Notes: generated by a model from the sequence alone, not told the origin. 33,245 bases of DNA from Olavius algarvensis spirochete endosymbiont (GCA_900608495.1 UWYT01000040.1:1-33245), one strand, 5' to 3'; positions 1 through 8,213 are shown, numbered from the stretch's first letter. Translations and numbers: made by a program.

Positions 1-498
1 TCAATAATCGGCATCGGCCTGTATAACATATAGTGATTTATTCACCTGCCGTCCTTCTATTGTGAAGACAACTTTCTCAATTCGCGAAAAATTGAATTCT
101 ATGTTATGCCGTATATTATCGAAAGCCTCATCGTAGCTTATTGGGAGCTCCTTTTCGGTATTGAGAATCTGGCGACTGAAATCTACGTAGGCAATTTTTT
201 CGACGATGGCCACGTTGTTGATTGCAGTCCCCTTGGCAAGTGTCTTGGTAAGCTCAAGGCTTGCAGGTCCAAGAAGTAGTTCTTCAAGGAAAACCGCAAG
301 TTGTTCTTCGACATTTTCTCTTATGGGAATTACCCTAAGCTCAGATTTGATTTTTGCTCCGGTATTGACTGGATAGTAAAAAACCCTTCCTTCGTATGGC
401 GGGCGAAATAACCTGTATGCGATTACCGACAGTATAAACGATATGAAGAAACTGGCAGTTAAGATGATGGATTTGAATCGACGCGTCTTATCAGTCAG
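1..498 (-). CDS. GerMN-domain membrane-anchored protein, probable CTG start
   Basis: The frame stays open well upstream of the first conventional start (GTG at 213). It encodes a basic N-terminus, a membrane segment at about residues 12-30 and a GerMN-type domain: the stretch reading LLLGPAS, then AKGTAI, then AYVDFS fits the family pattern (GP...P.GT....A.VD.S). Starting at 213 would cut this domain in half. No in-frame ATG, GTG or TTG exists between 214 and the upstream stop at 580. The best start is CTG at 498, which overlaps the amidase stop as CTGA and lies 8 bases after GGGAG. ATT at 501 is the alternative. The predicted length is 165 residues. GerMN domains are known from GerM and LpqB-type envelope proteins. 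Its place behind a cell-wall amidase suggests an envelope or wall role. The domain is well supported; the exact start is not. Confidence 0.75.
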   Translation of the reverse strand: MTDKTRRFKSIILTASFFISFILSVIAYRLFRPPYEGRVFYYPVNTGAKIKSELRVIPIRENVEEQLAVFLEELLLGPASLELTKTLAKGTAINNVAIVEKIAYVDFSRQILNTEKELPISYDEAFDNIRHNIEFNFSRIEKVVFTIEGRQVNKSLYVIQADADY

Positions 499-1556
499 AA
501 TGTAATCTCCCTGCTTTCGAAGTAGTTCACGAAATCGACTATGCCATCGTAGATGGCGTTCGATATCTTTCTCAAGTAATCAGGTTGTCTCAACCTCTTA
601 GCTTCAGCCTTATGGGTGATGAAGCCTACTTCCACCAGTACTGACGCCATTTTCGCATTTCTCACAACAAACCAGCTTTCCTCTCGTCTACCACGGTTGG
701 GGATATTCGAGCCGAGCTCAGCTGTGAAACGGCTTAGTATCATATCCGCCAATCGGATGCTCTCGTGAGTGAATTCATCTTCCCAGAGAGCGTTGACTAT
801 CGGGGCTATTTCGTTCCCTCTACTGCCGAGGGATTTGGGATCCACGAGTGACCTGCGATAGTCTTCCGGCAGATACCACACTTCGTAACCTTCGGCACGG
901 GGATTTAAGGAGGCATTCGCGTGTATTGACAGGTATATCATACCTTCCCGCACTCCGAGTTCAACTCCATTGGCAAGAGCAATCCGTTCTTCCAGGGAGG
1001 GATAGACATCGGAATTTCGGGTAAGCATCACTTTTTTGTCAGGATAGTTCCTTTTCAGGGCTTCCTCCACGTGCAGGCTAAGTTCCAACACAATATCTTT
1101 TTCAGTGAGTGGGTATTCAATGCCGTCGACAAACCAATTATGTGCGGCTCCGCTGTCGCGCCCGCCATGTCCAGGATCAATTAAGATGGTACTCAGATGG
1201 TAGCCTCCGTTTCCCTGGGTGACAAGGCCGAAGATATCAAAAAGCGTTTTGGCGGCTTCGGCAGAAAAAATCAAGCGTCCTTGTATTTCCTCTATGATTC
1301 CTGTTTCGATGACTTTTTCGCCGTTCAGTACTACCCAGGGCAGGCCGGGACGAAAGGCTACGGTGATTCCATCGCGGCTTAAGAGGCCCTGGGTCAGGTG
1401 TGGATTCCAGTGCAGCGTGACGCCAGTCTGACGCAGAAGAGCTTCCAATGAAACTTGCTGCGGATACACAGGTATCGGGACGAATGAAAACAGAGTCAAG
1501 ACAAGGGCGAGGGTGAGGCCGGAAAGGAGAAATCTTGCTCTAATGGTGCTTGTCAA
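495..1556 (-). CDS. N-acetylmuramoyl-L-alanine amidase (Amidase_3), exported
   Basis: This zinc enzyme cleaves the amide bond between N-acetylmuramic acid and the stem peptide of peptidoglycan, outside the cytoplasm. A signal peptide covers about residues 1-33. Residues 34-115 form a small domain resembling the copper amine oxidase N-terminal-like fold often found in front of wall hydrolases. The Amidase_3 domain spans about 122-345. Zinc ligands appear in DPGHGG (H130), TEKD (E152) and SIHAN (H212), and the catalytic glutamate in VEVGF (E309). The start is TTG, preceded by AAGGTGG at a spacing of 4, and it overlaps the ATP-grasp gene by 17 bases. The protein has 353 residues. Its place at the end of a sugar-modification operon suggests coupling of wall opening to surface assembly (inference). 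The enzyme class is secure. Whether it acts in daughter-cell separation like AmiC cannot be told. Confidence 0.92.
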   Translation of the reverse strand: MTSTIRARFLLSGLTLALVLTLFSFVPIPVYPQQVSLEALLRQTGVTLHWNPHLTQGLLSRDGITVAFRPGLPWVVLNGEKVIETGIIEEIQGRLIFSAEAAKTLFDIFGLVTQGNGGYHLSTILIDPGHGGRDSGAAHNWFVDGIEYPLTEKDIVLELSLHVEEALKRNYPDKKVMLTRNSDVYPSLEERIALANGVELGVREGMIYLSIHANASLNPRAEGYEVWYLPEDYRRSLVDPKSLGSRGNEIAPIVNALWEDEFTHESIRLADMILSRFTAELGSNIPNRGRREESWFVVRNAKMASVLVEVGFITHKAEAKRLRQPDYLRKISNAIYDGIVDFVNYFESREITF

Positions 1557-3111
1557 GGTACCACCTTACTCCGCATAAACCGCCTCTGATAAGTGCTTTC
1601 CAGAAATCGGATAGCATGGCGGCTCCGTTTATGGCACTTGAAGGAAACGGCAATGTCACAATTTTGTTCTCACGGACGAGTATTGCGAGGATTTCAGAAA
1701 TATCGCGGCCAGTGTAATCCCTGATCGGGGATGAGGGCGGAAGATATATTGCGGGTGGAAAGGTTGAGCTTCCTCTAGAGGGCAGAGGGGGATTTGCACA
1801 CCAAAGGTCTTTTAGATATTTTGTAAGAGCACCTGGGGTATCCTGGCTTAAATTGAAGGCATCTGGCGGGAAATCATTTTCCTGATTGAGATAAACACCT
1901 GTGCTTGGATCTTCCGGGCTCAGTTTAATCTGGATTGTGCAAAGGGCACGAAGGGCTCGCTCGTGCGCCTGATCCTGAGTGCTTCCTGTAACGATTATAC
2001 TACCTATTTTTTCGACGTTATTGCGGGGGAAGCCAACCTTATCGCCCTTACTCACTCTGAAGAAGAGATTCTTGACTCCTGGAAGCCGTTTTGCCTCTTC
2101 CATGCCTTCAATGCTGGATATTGTGCCGTCAATTGCAATTAAAGCACGCTCGGCGCAGACTAGCTTCAGACTTGGTTTGGGGAAGCTGGCTCTCATGCCG
2201 AGGGCGAGGCGAATTGCACTTTCAGTTGGACGGATGCCGCTTGAATAGGGATAGGTGTAGCCGGACATGAAGCCTCCCGAGAGTCGAGCGGCAATTTCGC
2301 AGATTACTGGCCCCTGGGGACTAAGCTTGATATCACCCTTGGCGGCGCCGTGACTTAGTCCCAGGGCTTTTATTCCCTTTTCAAAGGTGTCCCATAGGGC
2401 TTCTTGTTTGGATACGGAGAATTTTGACGGTATGGTGTGCCCCATTTCGATGAAGTGCGGGGGGTGGCAGATATGTCTGTCGGCAATGCCGCAGGGAATT
2501 ATTTTACCGTTTTCCACTAGGGCGTCGAGGCTGAATTCCGGGCCTTCGATCAGGCTTTCCACCAGTACGCGCTTTACTCTGGAATACTTCCCAGCTAATT
2601 CAAGGACTTCTTGAACTTGTTCGCTTGCATCGACGCGCTGGACACCGCGCGCTCCCATATTGTCTACCGGCTTCACTACCCAAGGTGAAGGCAGGTGTTG
2701 GATTTTTTCGACGATTCTGTCTCCGGGATATATTTCCACGAATGGGGGCGAGGGAACCTGGCAGTTTTCGAAGCTTTTCCGCATCTGGGCCTTGTCGCTG
2801 GCGAGGGTGGCTGCGGCCGGACTATGACCCGGGAGACCCAAGGCCTCAGCGATGATTGCAACGGCTATAGAGAAGTCCGTCCCAGCTGTGAATACCGCAT
2901 TCAGATGTCGTTCTTCATGGATGCGACAAGCTGCCGATAGCAGGCCTTTGCGATCGATTAGATTTATATGAAGGAACTGATGGGGAAGATGAGAGCCCTC
3001 CGCTTGTGGATTGCCGTCGGCGGCAATTACGTGCAGACCCATGGAGCGGGCTATTTCCAGAGCCGGAATCTGCATCCGGCCACAGCCCAGAATGAGTATT
3101 GTCTTAGGCAT
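1540..3111 (-). CDS. ATP-grasp carboxylate-amine ligase-like protein
   Basis: The first 100 residues form a Rossmann-like pre-ATP-grasp domain (ILILGCGRMQ at 5-14, then ADGNP). The ATP-grasp core at about 105-305 shows the phosphate-loop VVKP, a conserved EGPEFSLDALV segment and the metal-binding region CEIAARLSGG. These resemble amino-acid ligases of the BacD/carbamoyl-phosphate-synthase-like group, which join a carboxylate to an amine through an acyl phosphate. The usual small C-terminal ATP-grasp lobe follows to about 395. The last 125 residues are unassigned. I chose ATG at 3111 (523 residues) because the Rossmann motif begins there; ATG at 3141 would add ten residues inside the previous gene. 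It overlaps the upstream gene by 8 bases. The substrate is unknown. In this operon it could attach an amino acid or acyl group to a sugar (inference). Confidence 0.82.
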   Translation of the reverse strand: MPKTILILGCGRMQIPALEIARSMGLHVIAADGNPQAEGSHLPHQFLHINLIDRKGLLSAACRIHEERHLNAVFTAGTDFSIAVAIIAEALGLPGHSPAAATLASDKAQMRKSFENCQVPSPPFVEIYPGDRIVEKIQHLPSPWVVKPVDNMGARGVQRVDASEQVQEVLELAGKYSRVKRVLVESLIEGPEFSLDALVENGKIIPCGIADRHICHPPHFIEMGHTIPSKFSVSKQEALWDTFEKGIKALGLSHGAAKGDIKLSPQGPVICEIAARLSGGFMSGYTYPYSSGIRPTESAIRLALGMRASFPKPSLKLVCAERALIAIDGTISSIEGMEEAKRLPGVKNLFFRVSKGDKVGFPRNNVEKIGSIIVTGSTQDQAHERALRALCTIQIKLSPEDPSTGVYLNQENDFPPDAFNLSQDTPGALTKYLKDLWCANPPLPSRGSSTFPPAIYLPPSSPIRDYTGRDISEILAILVRENKIVTLPFPSSAINGAAMLSDFWKALIRGGLCGVRWYLDKHH

Positions 3112-4930
3112 CCTCGCGTTCCTTTGTCGCATAGACTTCAAATGTGTCTCCGAGACGGAATAGATGGCTTAATAGACCAACTATCTTGAGAAATGGACTG
3201 TGGGACCCGACATGGGAAACTATGCGTTCGGGGTGATGACCGGTGATGCGGATTTTGTATGTCTTAAATCCGTGTTTCGCAAGCAGACGGCGTGCAAAAA
3301 TGGGATTCCAGACGCTGTAGTGGTCTATGGGGCTGTTTTCTAGAAATCTTCCCAGGGAACGACGAGCGGATATTCCATTACTGTTTGGTGTTGATAGCGC
3401 GAGGATGCCGCCTATCGGCAGGAGTTGATTTATTGCCCTCAAGGCCGGCTTCAGATTGGGAAAATGCTCGACTATATACCACAAAGTGATGATTTCGTAC
3501 TGCTTAAGCGGAAGCGCATCGATTAATTCTTTGCTTGGAAAAGTCCCCGCCTGGGCTCTGATGCACAATTGCTGTTTGACATATCGTACCGCGTCTTCTG
3601 AGATATCCGTTCCGTGGGGCTGATAGCCAGCCTCCTGGGCGGCCAGCAGGAAAGGCCCGTAGGCACAGCCAATGTCCAGAAGTTTCATGCCTTTTCTTGC
3701 CCGCAGAGAAATGTTTCGAAGCCTCGGAATGGCTAGAAGCTTGATGTGCTCGAAATCCTCCAGATAGCTTTTGCCGTATTGCTGTTTATACTGTTCTCCA
3801 AAATACTCGGACGTGTATTTGGGAGGTGGCACAAAGCTGTAGAGTCCGATTACGCGGCAGTTGGAGCAGCGGTAGTAAGTCTTTTGGGGGAATCTTGCGA
3901 TTACAGACGGAAGGAGTCTTTCGCAAACGCAGCAGCGAGGAGGTGGTACTTCGAGAGAGTTAAGCAATTTGACAATACCTTGATTGGAGGTTTGGACGAT
4001 GTGTTTGTCGTTGATTGTGCGCACGACATTGCGAAGCTCGAACAGTGAATCCATCAGATGTTTAAGTCGTACGATTTTTCGCTTTGGCAATGAGATGGAT
4101 TTCGGATTTACGTAGCCGATGCTTGGAATTTTCATTTTCCTGGAAAGCTTGGCATGATACCTGGTTGGTTCAATTGTGATAACCGGAATACCGGCGGAAA
4201 TGGCTTCCCAGGCAGTAAGTCCGTAGGAACAGATTAGTAGAGAGTATTCGGCGAGTCGTATTCTGAGATTGCTCGGATGGTTAAGGATACCTATGTCGTG
4301 GTGAAAGCTTGACTTGAGCGCATTGTTTGGAAGGGTAACTTGAACTCGCGACGGGTTTATGCCAATTTCGTCTATAATGGCGGAGGCGACTCGGGCACTC
4401 AGTTTTGCGGGATCGTCAGAACCAAAACTTATCAGGATAGGCCCTTCGGATTTTGTCTCGTTGGAACGTGGAGGTAGGTTAAGGAAACTGGTTGAACTTT
4501 GATTTGCTTCGGAGTTCCTGAATCCGGGGATGGCATCGAGCACGAAGGGAGCAACTTTGCGAGCGGGGCCGGAATCGTCTAATAGCAAAGGGCTGATGCC
4601 CTGTTGTGCCCAGGGGGTCAGCATTGCCGGGGTACTTTTCAGTTGGTCGAAGACAGCGAGGATGCTTAATGGACGGGAAGAGGCTTTGGACGTCAAGATG
4701 GAATTAATTCTCGTACTTGACGAGTTGGAAATCAACAATACTTTGGAGCTGGGGAAATTGGGGATTTCTTGCTCCCACTCTTGAGGTTTTTTGACATCGC
4801 GGTAGTTGTCGTCGATGATTATTGCACTGGGAAAAATGATTTTGGCGATTGTTTCGCATGTACGTCTCATGTGACCCGAGCCTTGTTTGTGCCGGCTTAG
4901 GGGTAGGAAGATGAAGGCATCAGCTGGCAT
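3104..4930 (-). CDS. PseG/SpsG-like domain fused to zinc ribbon and SAM methyltransferase
   Basis: Residues 1-325 look like the GT-B-fold PseG/SpsG family, which removes UDP from UDP-amino sugars on the way to pseudaminic-acid-type sugars. The glycine-rich GSGHMRR motif sits at 17-23, a PILISFGSDDP strand-loop at about 164-174, and CSYGLTAWEAISAGIPVI at about 234-251, equivalent to the nucleotide-binding region. A zinc-ribbon-like set of cysteines follows (C333, C336, C355, C358). A class I methyltransferase domain runs from about 400, with motif I LLDIGCAYG at 417-425. Such Zn-ribbon methyltransferases often act on nucleotide sugars. The fusion suggests two consecutive or coupled sugar-processing steps. 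ATG at 4930 gives 608 residues; a start at 5020 would add an unlikely leader inside the spsF-like gene. It overlaps that gene by 11 bases. Confidence 0.82.
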   Translation of the reverse strand: MPADAFIFLPLSRHKQGSGHMRRTCETIAKIIFPSAIIIDDNYRDVKKPQEWEQEIPNFPSSKVLLISNSSSTRINSILTSKASSRPLSILAVFDQLKSTPAMLTPWAQQGISPLLLDDSGPARKVAPFVLDAIPGFRNSEANQSSTSFLNLPPRSNETKSEGPILISFGSDDPAKLSARVASAIIDEIGINPSRVQVTLPNNALKSSFHHDIGILNHPSNLRIRLAEYSLLICSYGLTAWEAISAGIPVITIEPTRYHAKLSRKMKIPSIGYVNPKSISLPKRKIVRLKHLMDSLFELRNVVRTINDKHIVQTSNQGIVKLLNSLEVPPPRCCVCERLLPSVIARFPQKTYYRCSNCRVIGLYSFVPPPKYTSEYFGEQYKQQYGKSYLEDFEHIKLLAIPRLRNISLRARKGMKLLDIGCAYGPFLLAAQEAGYQPHGTDISEDAVRYVKQQLCIRAQAGTFPSKELIDALPLKQYEIITLWYIVEHFPNLKPALRAINQLLPIGGILALSTPNSNGISARRSLGRFLENSPIDHYSVWNPIFARRLLAKHGFKTYKIRITGHHPERIVSHVGSHSPFLKIVGLLSHLFRLGDTFEVYATKEREDA

Positions 4931-5618
4931 GCGTCTTCTCTTGCTGTAAGTAGGGAATGAGAACGTCAAGATCAATCGGTCGGCCTTTATAGAGTTTGTC
5001 GAAGATTTTTTTGAGAGCAATGTAATCTTCCTGAGTATCGAGAGTTATCCTGGCGGAGCCCTGGTATTCAATTCGCGCGGCTGGAATTTGAATTTTATAT
5101 CTATGGGGACGCCTGTAGATGAATGGTGCCACATGCTCGCGTTCAAATGTGTCAATGGCTTCACGATGGGCATCTTCCAGGGCCCGGGCTTTTAGTACTT
5201 CCACTCCAGCGCCTACGGGAATTCGTGTGAGGCCGGTGTAATCCGCATCAGCTGCTGCGGCGAGGTTGAGGGAGGTTTGGGCGATTACAGTGGACACTAA
5301 AGGGTTGTCTCCGGTGGCGCGAAGGATGAATTTGCTCCGGTAATGCCTCGCCGCGAGTACGAAACGGGCTAGAACGTCGTCTTCAGGTCCGACAAATAGC
5401 TCCCAACCGGAGTTTTGCGCAATTGGCAGGAATTCATTTTCGGAGTTGCCAGTTGTTAGCAGAACCCGATGATTGGCTGAAACTGTATTCAGGGCGCACA
5501 TTGCGTGTTCTATCACTCGCAGTCCCGCCAGATCGAGCAGTGCCTTCCGGGGGAGGCGACCGGAATCGAGACGTACTTGAAGAAATATGGCCGCTTCAAC
5601 GAATGCTTTGTCAACCAC
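4920..5618 (-). CDS. spsF: SpsF-like cytidylyltransferase family protein
   Basis: This is a GT-A-fold nucleotidyltransferase of the SpsF/NeuA type, which transfers CMP onto an acidic sugar. The signature QVRLDSGRLPRKALLDL lies at about residues 14-30, GPEDDVLARF at about 77-86 and RATGDNPL (metal-binding aspartate) at about 99-106. The length of 232 residues is close to the family's usual 230-250. The start is GTG at 5618, overlapping the glycosyltransferase stop by 8 bases. Pairing with a PseG-like domain and a spiro-SPASM protein suggests activation of a nonulosonic-acid-like sugar, but no NeuB/PseI condensing enzyme is present in the window. The family is secure. The symbol follows the usual annotation of homologues and does not imply spore coat function. 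Confidence 0.85.
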   Translation of the reverse strand: MVDKAFVEAAIFLQVRLDSGRLPRKALLDLAGLRVIEHAMCALNTVSANHRVLLTTGNSENEFLPIAQNSGWELFVGPEDDVLARFVLAARHYRSKFILRATGDNPLVSTVIAQTSLNLAAAADADYTGLTRIPVGAGVEVLKARALEDAHREAIDTFEREHVAPFIYRRPHRYKIQIPAARIEYQGSARITLDTQEDYIALKKIFDKLYKGRPIDLDVLIPYLQQEKTHAS

Positions 5619-6570
5619 TCCAGTCCCACAGTTCGGTGAGTTCAGCGGCGTCTTTCTTGAAACGATATTGATTTATCTGAACCCAGAGTTGGAGTTCGCG
5701 AATTTGTCTGCGCACGGCTCTCAGGCTCAAACCCGCAGAAAACAGCAATGACCATATTAAGCGGACTGGCAAACTTACAGAATCTCCATCTTTTCTAATC
5801 GCAAGGTTCTTGAGATAAAAACGCGAGTAGCCAATTCCCGGACTCAAATCCTCAATGGGGAGTTCATCCAGATAGGAAATTTTCAGTGACAGGTGAGTTC
5901 TTATTTCTTCGCCCCACAGCCAGGCTCGCATCCCATAGTCCATTTTTTGCCACCAGCTTTCTTCTATGTGAGGATCAAATCCGCCTATGCTCTGATGCTT
6001 TGTCTTGCTATAAATGCCGGTATAATCCCAGGGAATCAGGCTTGGCGTTCCGTTCTTCTCCGGAAACCGTGGCTGTGTATCAAAAACACGTCTGGCCCCG
6101 GCGATGGGACCTATCGATGTGGGAATGGTTCTCCCTTGATTGTCCACGAATACCGGTGTGGTGCAGAGTATCTCCGTGAGTTTCGGAAATGATGTGTTTG
6201 TTTTCATATCTCCTTGTAAAACATAGACATATTCGCTATTTGCTTCTCTTATGGCGGTGTTTATCCGGGCGCCAATCGTGGATTTCTGAGAAAATATCAG
6301 GAATTTAAGGTTTGTATACCGCTTGCTTAGGATTTCCAAGTTGTGGGGAGCCGGCCTCTGCTCCAGGGATAGAACTTCCGCGGAGTCAAGCGAACATATT
6401 TTTTGGAATAGCATGCTGCGGTATTGACGAGGGCCTCGATTCAGGATGAGGACGGTGAGAGCTGGCCTCTTGGCTGAGTATTTGCGGTGCCGGGAAATCC
6501 CACTTCCAACCACCGTGTATGGGCCATTATCATCCTCTGTCGTATTAGAAATTAAAGGTATAGTACTCAT
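5611..6570 (-). CDS. Family 2-type glycosyltransferase
   Basis: The protein shows the GT-A pattern of family 2 glycosyltransferases: a first beta strand PALTVLILNRG, a long helical segment, NTAIREANSEYVYVLQGDM as the nucleotide/metal-binding region (the aspartate in QGDM standing for DxD), and a later GGFDPHIEESWWQKMDYGMRA stretch, typical of the acceptor side in this family. No membrane segment is clear, so it probably acts in the cytoplasm. I chose ATG at 6570 (319 residues). It overlaps the radical SAM gene by 26 bases, while the longest frame to 6726 would overlap by 182 bases and adds no recognisable sequence. The Shine-Dalgarno is weak, which fits translational coupling. Donor and acceptor are unknown. 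Confidence 0.78.
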   Translation of the reverse strand: MSTIPLISNTTEDDNGPYTVVGSGISRHRKYSAKRPALTVLILNRGPRQYRSMLFQKICSLDSAEVLSLEQRPAPHNLEILSKRYTNLKFLIFSQKSTIGARINTAIREANSEYVYVLQGDMKTNTSFPKLTEILCTTPVFVDNQGRTIPTSIGPIAGARRVFDTQPRFPEKNGTPSLIPWDYTGIYSKTKHQSIGGFDPHIEESWWQKMDYGMRAWLWGEEIRTHLSLKISYLDELPIEDLSPGIGYSRFYLKNLAIRKDGDSVSLPVRLIWSLLFSAGLSLRAVRRQIRELQLWVQINQYRFKKDAAELTELWDWSG

Positions 6571-8107
6571 CACAATTAGCGCAGGGCTCCGGATAGACGT
6601 CTGCAACATGTTTTCTGTATAGAACGTCGCCTGAATTCCAAATCTTCTCGAGATTTTCCTCGAAAGCGTTGCCCAGGATATTTTTCCCCCGTATATCCTC
6701 ACGACAAATGGGTACAGTTCCATCAAGAAGTATCGGCATGTCCCGCTTCAGATGCCAGCATGGGAAGCGTTGGAGAGGGGAGAGATTGGAGGGTTGGAGT
6801 TCGGGCAGGTACGCTGCAAAGCTGTTATACTTCTGTATAATTGTTTGTGCGCCCTTATTCTTCCAGTTCTGATGGAATACTCGCAAATGCTCCTCGTTAT
6901 CCTTCATTCGAACGGCCTGTATCCAGCAGCTGCTTCCGAAGAGGCCTACGAGGAGCTCGGCCGTAGCTTCGGCCTCTTCCCGACCCTTTCCCCGGAGTTT
7001 TTCATAAAGAGCTGAATCGGCGGCATCCAGGGAAACTATCCACATGATGCGTCTCTTATCAACTTCTAGAGCCATATTTTTCAACATCTCATAAGACCAT
7101 CCGATAGCGGACGTTTCGACTAGAAGGCGCGTTCGGGAGGTGGACGGACCAAGTGCGATATCAATAAGCTCTCTTATATCGGGGTGAGAGGCTGGTTCGC
7201 CCCAAAGCGATAATCCAAACACTGCATCAGGCGCGAATTCTACAATTCTCCTGCACAGTTCTGCGAATTTAGAGGTTTCAATGTGGAGGTTACCCTTTCT
7301 TGGATCGCCATATACCCTGGGAAAGGGACAGTATGAGCAGGCTTGCGGGCAGTGATTTGTTATCTGAATGGGAAAAAATGCAGGAATATCGCGGAGTAAC
7401 AATTGGCTTCTGGGAATTATCTCGCATAGGGACTCGGCATCTGTGGCTCCTTGCCTATAGAGCTTATCAGCTATGTTCAGATTGCGCTGTGTGTCACAGG
7501 TTATAGAGATGCGGTCCATCCTGAGGTCTTTCTTTGAAAGGTGGGTTTCAACGTTGAAGGAGTTGATATCTTTTCTTAGTACTTCGAAGATGCTGTCGCG
7601 GGATGGAGGCAATTCCCTGTCCTCTGCATAGGGAAGCAATCTCTTAGGAAGGGTGGAGGCGAGAATTTCTGGAGTCAATCCGAGTGGATAGCCATCTGCA
7701 AATGTGTAATCGGCATTGTATTTGTAGTGGAGACTCCAAAGCTTCTCGCTCAACTTAGGGTCTATCAGGGGACTGTCGCCCCAGACATAGAAGAGCGCAG
7801 TGATTTCATCTAAACCGGTACTGCCTTGAACAGCAGTTTCCAGGGCTTCGATTAAAATTTTGTCGGTCCAGTTCGATTTTCGTATTACTCGCATCGAGGT
7901 GAGAGAGTGGTCCACCGAATCTTTTTGGATTTCGATCGCTTCCCCTGGAAGTTCTACTTCTCTGTCGGCGAGCAGGACAACACCGGTTATTTCAGGTATC
8001 AACCTTGTCCAGGAGATAACTCGTTCAAATGCTGACGGGCCGCCAAAAACTGGCTGATAAGTTAGTGGGGAGCTATTCACGATATTGACGACTGCTAGAT
8101 TGCCCAT
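6545..8107 (-). CDS. Spiro-SPASM-type radical SAM protein with N-terminal nucleotidyltransferase-like domain
   Basis: Residues about 5-225 resemble a GT-A nucleotidyltransferase: YVWGDSPLIDP at 107-117 matches the GD.P motif of MobA/SpsF-like enzymes, followed by ADYTFADGYPLGLTPEIL. The N-terminal RLPGK-type loop is missing, so nucleotide transfer is doubtful. The radical SAM core at about 245-430 carries C253-x3-C257-x2-C260 for the 4Fe-4S cluster. A C-terminal SPASM-like region has C450, C468, C509 and C512, enough for one auxiliary cluster. The architecture agrees with what I recall of the spirochaete-restricted 'spiro-SPASM' family. SPASM enzymes usually modify peptides or carbohydrates by radical chemistry. 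It is the first gene of a seven-gene overlapping operon, 520 residues, starting at ATG next to a palindrome. The substrate is unknown. Confidence 0.88.
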   Translation of the reverse strand: MGNLAVVNIVNSSPLTYQPVFGGPSAFERVISWTRLIPEITGVVLLADREVELPGEAIEIQKDSVDHSLTSMRVIRKSNWTDKILIEALETAVQGSTGLDEITALFYVWGDSPLIDPKLSEKLWSLHYKYNADYTFADGYPLGLTPEILASTLPKRLLPYAEDRELPPSRDSIFEVLRKDINSFNVETHLSKKDLRMDRISITCDTQRNLNIADKLYRQGATDAESLCEIIPRSQLLLRDIPAFFPIQITNHCPQACSYCPFPRVYGDPRKGNLHIETSKFAELCRRIVEFAPDAVFGLSLWGEPASHPDIRELIDIALGPSTSRTRLLVETSAIGWSYEMLKNMALEVDKRRIMWIVSLDAADSALYEKLRGKGREEAEATAELLVGLFGSSCWIQAVRMKDNEEHLRVFHQNWKNKGAQTIIQKYNSFAAYLPELQPSNLSPLQRFPCWHLKRDMPILLDGTVPICREDIRGKNILGNAFEENLEKIWNSGDVLYRKHVADVYPEPCANCDEYYTFNF

Positions 8108-8117
8108 GTGTATACAC
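8108..8117. promoter_or_regulatory. Perfect 10-bp palindrome abutting the radical SAM start codon
   Basis: GTGTATACAC lies directly before the ATG at 8107 (minus strand), inside the 151-base divergent intergenic region 8108-8258. A GAAGAG-like ribosome-binding site lies behind it. It could be an operator overlapping the translation start. A 10-base palindrome can also occur by chance. Confidence 0.25.
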
Positions 8118-8213
8118 TCTTCTGGGTTTGCAGCTTGGTGACATTTTGGTTGTCGGGTTTTGCAGCTCGTTTTCGTTTCTTCAATTCACAATCCTAAAAT
8201 CTTGCACTTATGC

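Noticed and set aside
3746-4048. 100-codon plus-strand open frame inside the methyltransferase fusion
   Set aside because: It is a shadow of the fusion gene on the other strand with no motif of its own.
8139-8159. Sigma-54 promoter candidate (TTGG...TTTTGC) upstream of the lipoprotein
   Set aside because: The distance between the GG and GC elements is two bases too long for sigma-54.
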